From assembly GCA_947072565.1 (NCBI GenBank), contig CAMTIM010000043.1, positions 248,001 through 312,000 of the forward strand: 64,000 nucleotides of DNA, in the 5' to 3' direction. Positions 60,979 through 64,000 of this stretch are shown one piece after another. The DNA comes from an uncultured Peptostreptococcaceae bacterium. Lineage in GTDB: Bacteria > Bacillota > Clostridia > Peptostreptococcales > Peptostreptococcaceae. Each line of letters opens with the position of its first letter. Within the stretch, counting starts at the first letter, position 1. A program made the translations under genes and the position numbers. Below the pieces are notes generated by a model. That model had not been told where the DNA came from. It saw only the letters and a program-made list of their open reading frames with translations, and made no database searches.

Positions 60979-62280
60979 CTAATAATTTATATATTGAAAA
61001 TGTAACCTTGGACCATTATAACAATAATGCCTAAACCCAGTTTCGCCGTCCCTACATTTAGCAACAATCAAATCAACTAACTTAATACCCTTTTTCTTAG
61101 CACCCAATATACTTTCCTTGCTCTTATTTATATCCTTAACAGCCTCATCAAAATCACCAAACACAGGCTCGTGAATATACACAACATTATTACTATCATG
61201 AAAAATTGCCTTACTATCTCTCATAGGTCGCTCACCCCATGGTCTCAAATCCTTCATCTCATCATTTAACTGACTAAGCTGAATAAGTGGAATATCAAAG
61301 TCTAGAGTAATATTTTTAAGCTCCCTTGATAAAGTAGCCACTTCTCTTTCCCTGTTTTGCATATTTCCCTCAACACTCATAAGTTGAATATAATCAACAA
61401 TAACTAAATCAGGCCTTAATGTCCTAATTCTCTTTCTAAGCGCACTAATAGTACTAATCCTATCATTTATATAAATCAAATTACTACTATTAAAGTCAGC
61501 CATAACCCTTAAAATACTCTGCCAACTTTCTTCATCTAAATCCTTATTTTTCATAGACTTTGTACTTACGCCAGTTCTTTTGGTGATATTTCTCATAAAA
61601 ACTTGTTCGTTACTCATTTCCCTACTTATAAACAGCACTTTCTTCTTTTGTTCCATACAATTTAACATAATCTGCAAAGCCAAGGCAGTTTTTCCCACCC
61701 CACTTCGAGCAGCAATAGTCGTAAGTTCTCCCTTAAACAAACCACCTATTATATCATCTAAAAATTTGACACCAAACCTTATTCCGATTTCTTCATTATT
61801 TCCCAAGAAATCTAATATTCTTTCACAAATAGAAGTCACACTATCATCATTTTCTACATAACCTTCATTCAAAATCTTTTGCATCCTATTATCAAAATTA
61901 TATATTATAGAATTAATTTCACCTTCATCACCTAATGCTTGAAAAAGACTAGTACAATTTTTAATAATTTCACGTCTTAAATACTTATCTTTTAAAATTC
62001 CTATATGAGTATCTATAGATAAACACTGGCTCATCGCTGCTAGATTGCTCAAATAACTAACATTAATGCCAGTGTCCTCACTAATTTTAGCACTTATAGT
62101 TTGAATATCTAAACTCATCTTTTCTTTATGTAAATATTTCATAGTATTTAAAATATGCTTATTGTAACTAACAGTAAACATATCATCCCTCAACTCATCA
62201 AGCTTATATCCCAAAGACTCATCAACTATGAAACTTCCTAATATACTTTGTTCTATATTTATAGCCTCAAAATTTTTCAT
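60979..62280 (-). CDS. DnaB-like replicative helicase
   Basis: The 433-residue length fits DnaB. It has an N-terminal domain (about 1-110, NIEQSILGSFIVDESL) and a RecA-like core with Walker A TTIAARSGVGKTALALQ (about 187-203), Walker B DLVIVDYIQLM (about 286-296) and PLIQLSQLNDEM (about 328-339). Neighbours (phage-type organizer, XRE repressor, Mor-like) suggest it is the helicase of a prophage or integrated element and not the host's main copy. Confidence 0.92.
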   Translation of the reverse strand: MKNFEAINIEQSILGSFIVDESLGYKLDELRDDMFTVSYNKHILNTMKYLHKEKMSLDIQTISAKISEDTGINVSYLSNLAAMSQCLSIDTHIGILKDKYLRREIIKNCTSLFQALGDEGEINSIIYNFDNRMQKILNEGYVENDDSVTSICERILDFLGNNEEIGIRFGVKFLDDIIGGLFKGELTTIAARSGVGKTALALQIMLNCMEQKKKVLFISREMSNEQVFMRNITKRTGVSTKSMKNKDLDEESWQSILRVMADFNSSNLIYINDRISTISALRKRIRTLRPDLVIVDYIQLMSVEGNMQNREREVATLSRELKNITLDFDIPLIQLSQLNDEMKDLRPWGERPMRDSKAIFHDSNNVVYIHEPVFGDFDEAVKDINKSKESILGAKKKGIKLVDLIVAKCRDGETGFRHYCYNGPRLHFQYINY

Positions 62281-62368
62281 AGCATATATTCCCCTTAAAC
62301 TAAATTTATAATTTTATGGTAGATGGTTAATTATAAGTTTCGTTTAAGCTACCCTCTTTTAATAATCT

Positions 62369-63130
62369 CTAAAAATCAAAATTCATATCCCATATTTCAG
62401 TTTTTTCATCACTTTTTATAACTACTTCATTCAAATATCCCTCAAACTTATTGCTAAATAAAGTCTCTGGTCTTAAAAACTTTTGCATATCACTATACAT
62501 CCATTGAGAAACCTTAATATCTATCACACTATAAAAATCATCCTCACAAAATCCTTCCTTAACCCTAGCATTTATAAAACTCTTAGTTTTTTGAGTAGTA
62601 GCTTTAAAATTCTTATTTGTTTTTTTATTCAAATAAGCAACTACCACAGTATATATACTATCTTTATTTAATTCTCTTTTTATGTTCTCTTTTTTAGAAT
62701 TATCAATATCCATACCAGACTTAGCTTCAATCAGCTTACCAATATATTTTTTACCCATATTACAATCACTATCTTTTTCTATATCACAATCTATATCATA
62801 GTCTATACCACTCTCCTTATCATATTTATCATCGCTTGTAACATATTCATATAAAGAATAACCCCTAGCACAACTTGCCTTGCTTATACTTTTTATAATC
62901 CCAAGCTTTTCAAACTCACCTATCATCCTCTGAGCTTTCCCATGTGATAAACTCAAATCTTTCATAACAGTACTCACAGTCAAGCTAAATTGATTCTTTG
63001 GAAACTCATTTTTTATTCGGTTTAGATTCTCTTTTCTCATAATATAATGATTAAATCTAATCCTATCAATATCCTTATCAACATCAAACTTTAACACCTT
63101 AGTATTCATTTTATTAAAACAATATCCCAT
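62369..63130 (-). CDS. phage-type replisome organizer protein
   Basis: The start is ATG 63130 after GTGGGGGAATTAT. The 253-residue product has an N-terminal winged-helix part (about 20-90, FSLTVSTVMKDLSLSHGKAQ and LGIIKSISKASCARGYSLYEY in parts). An acidic linker (about 95-125) and a C-terminal domain (about 160-240) follow, the latter with YLNKKTNKNFKATTQKTKSF and FLRPETLFSNKFEGYLNE. That C-terminal domain is common in phage replication proteins that load the helicase. It lies upstream of the DnaB-like gene. Confidence 0.88.
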   Translation of the reverse strand: MGYCFNKMNTKVLKFDVDKDIDRIRFNHYIMRKENLNRIKNEFPKNQFSLTVSTVMKDLSLSHGKAQRMIGEFEKLGIIKSISKASCARGYSLYEYVTSDDKYDKESGIDYDIDCDIEKDSDCNMGKKYIGKLIEAKSGMDIDNSKKENIKRELNKDSIYTVVVAYLNKKTNKNFKATTQKTKSFINARVKEGFCEDDFYSVIDIKVSQWMYSDMQKFLRPETLFSNKFEGYLNEVVIKSDEKTEIWDMNFDF

Positions 63131-63185
63131 ATAATTCCCCCACATACCATAGCTCTGAGCTAATATTTGTGACTCTATACTATGA

Positions 63186-63214
63186 ATAATAGTCCACTAT
63201 TGGTTTATTTTCAA
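63186..63214 (-). promoter_or_regulatory. promoter of the replication operon
   Basis: On the minus strand, TTGAAA and TATTAT with a 17-base spacer lie upstream of the replisome organizer. The -10 overlaps the palindrome at 63188-63201. Confidence 0.6.
63188..63201. promoter_or_regulatory. candidate operator for the XRE repressor
   Basis: A perfect palindrome AATAGT-CC-ACTATT covers the -10 region of the replication promoter. A dimeric XRE repressor bound here would block transcription. Confidence 0.55.
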
Positions 63215-63253
63215 CAATTTTCAATAAAATTTCTCTATAATTTTGTTTTTTAG

Positions 63254-63282
63254 TTTACTTTTGTAAAACATTCTACTATACT
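63254..63282 (+). promoter_or_regulatory. promoter of the XRE repressor gene
   Basis: TTTACT and TATACT with a 17-base spacer, 45 bases before the repressor start codon. Confidence 0.55.
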
Positions 63283-63326
63283 TTAGTTATGGATAGATGG
63301 ATTAATTATAGTGGGGTGAGTTAGGT

Positions 63327-63695
63327 ATGATTTTTGGACAAAGATTTAAACAATTAAGAATTGAAAAAGGATTAAAACAACAACAATTAGCAGATGATTT
63401 TAACAACATATATGGACATACATTATCAAAATCATCAATATCACAATATGAACACGGAAAAAAAAGACCCGAAACTGGATCACTTAGAAACTTAGCATTG
63501 TATTTTAATGTTTCTATAGATTATCTACTTGGAGTAAGTGAGGATAGAGAAATTTATTCTCCTAGCGAAAAACCCGATTTACAAACTGAGGTTATGACTT
63601 ACGTTGATAATTTTTTTGGTGATGATAGTATCGATCGAGATAAAAAAGACGAGGTTTTAAAAAAAATACTACAAATATATACTTCAACATTATAA
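63327..63695 (+). CDS. XRE-family repressor
   Basis: The 122-residue product starts after GGGGTGAGTTAGGT. The HTH covers about residues 5-62: FKQLRIEKGLKQQQLADDF, SKSSISQYEHGKKRPE and LALYFNVSIDYLLGV. The short acidic C-terminal part (VDNFFGDDSIDRDKKDEVL) probably dimerises. It is divergent from the replication genes, as with phage or element repressors. There is no peptidase domain, so it is not a LexA-type self-cleaving repressor. Confidence 0.9.
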   Translation: MIFGQRFKQLRIEKGLKQQQLADDFNNIYGHTLSKSSISQYEHGKKRPETGSLRNLALYFNVSIDYLLGVSEDREIYSPSEKPDLQTEVMTYVDNFFGDDSIDRDKKDEVLKKILQIYTSTL

Positions 63696-63860
63696 GTTAA
63701 TTACATTTTTAGATATTTGTTAGCTTTCTAATATATTGTCAAATTCTCAGTAATATATTGTGTTCATTCTTTTGTTAAATTAATTTTTTATTTTACGTTC
63801 ATTTATCATATCTATACAACTTTATAGTTACCTATTATTTTTTATAGGGGGTATTTTTAT

Positions 63861-64000
63861 GATATATAATATATTAGATAGATTCAACATAGAGAGTAAC
63901 AAGGGAAAGGATCATTCTAATATGGACCATTCTGATAAAGTGATTGCACTAGCTGATAGTGTACTTACAAGCGATAAACTTAGTAGTTTAGAGAAAAAAA
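63861..64000 (+). CDS. partial hypothetical protein, N-terminus only
   Basis: An ATG at 63861 follows ATAGGGGGTATTTTT, and the frame is open to the right edge (46 codons). The visible N-terminus (MIYNILDRFNIESNKGKDH, then ALADSVLTSDKLSS) has no recognisable motif. It follows the XRE repressor in the same direction, 165 bp downstream. Confidence 0.55.

Overview
The window is AT-rich Gram-positive spore-former DNA. It carries an alpha/beta-type SASP, an Asn T-box, PTS general proteins and cell-wall proteins with CWB2 repeats. Gene order strongly recalls, from memory, the cell-wall/surface polysaccharide region of Clostridioides difficile: ptsH-ptsI, patatin, camA, amidase, uppS-like, LCP protein, cwp19, NlpC/P60, PS-II-type polysaccharide genes, manC, pgm, murJ, cwp7/cwp6-like genes and secA2. 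The slpA, cwp84 and cwp66 genes expected beside secA2 in C. difficile are absent and a different cluster sits there. I therefore read it as another Peptostreptococcaceae genome; the species cannot be settled from sequence alone.

Layout. 1-9.6 kb: housekeeping and small genes (SASP, BaiN-like flavoprotein, PAP2 phosphatase, hpt, CobD-like aminotransferase, dicarboxylate symporter, YkvA-like protein, asnA with its T-box). 9.8-13.1 kb: an orphan PTS IIC-like membrane protein, ptsI and ptsH. 13.3-19.6 kb: two patatin-like lipases around an orthologue of the CamA adenine methyltransferase, then an amidase and a UppS paralogue. 19.7-28.3 kb: lipoprotein, an MBOAT/DHHW acetylation pair, LCP attachment enzyme, Cwp19-like hydrolase and NlpC/P60 peptidase. 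28.5-43.6 kb: one long minus-strand operon-like run for a PS-II-like surface polymer (UGD, several GT2, GT4, GT32, CDP-glycerol transferase, polymerase, ManC, Pgm, MurJ flippase, a Cwp7-like protein and the initiating sugar transferase). 43.8-48.5 kb: a Cwp6-like amidase and SecA2.

48.5-55.0 kb is the most unusual part. SecA2 is bracketed by two plus-strand candidate small RNAs that share a 27-nt block. Upstream lies a minus-strand cluster encoding TasA/camelysin-like proteins, an LPQTG-anchored repeat protein, a SipW-type signal peptidase, a class D-like sortase and two LuxR-type regulators. One regulator is preceded by a c-di-GMP-II riboswitch with a terminator. Together this looks like a c-di-GMP-linked surface fibre/matrix system in place of the S-layer gene.

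55.3-64 kb is accessory: a TenpIN-like type III toxin-antitoxin locus abutting a broken Fic gene, a PIG-L deacetylase divergent from an FkbH-like HAD protein, two Mor-type small HTH proteins, a DUF1659/DUF2922/YvrJ trio, a DnaB-like helicase with a phage-type replisome organizer, and a divergent XRE repressor with a visible operator. The last part looks like a prophage or integrated-element replication module running off the right edge. No rRNA, tRNA, IS element or CRISPR array was seen.
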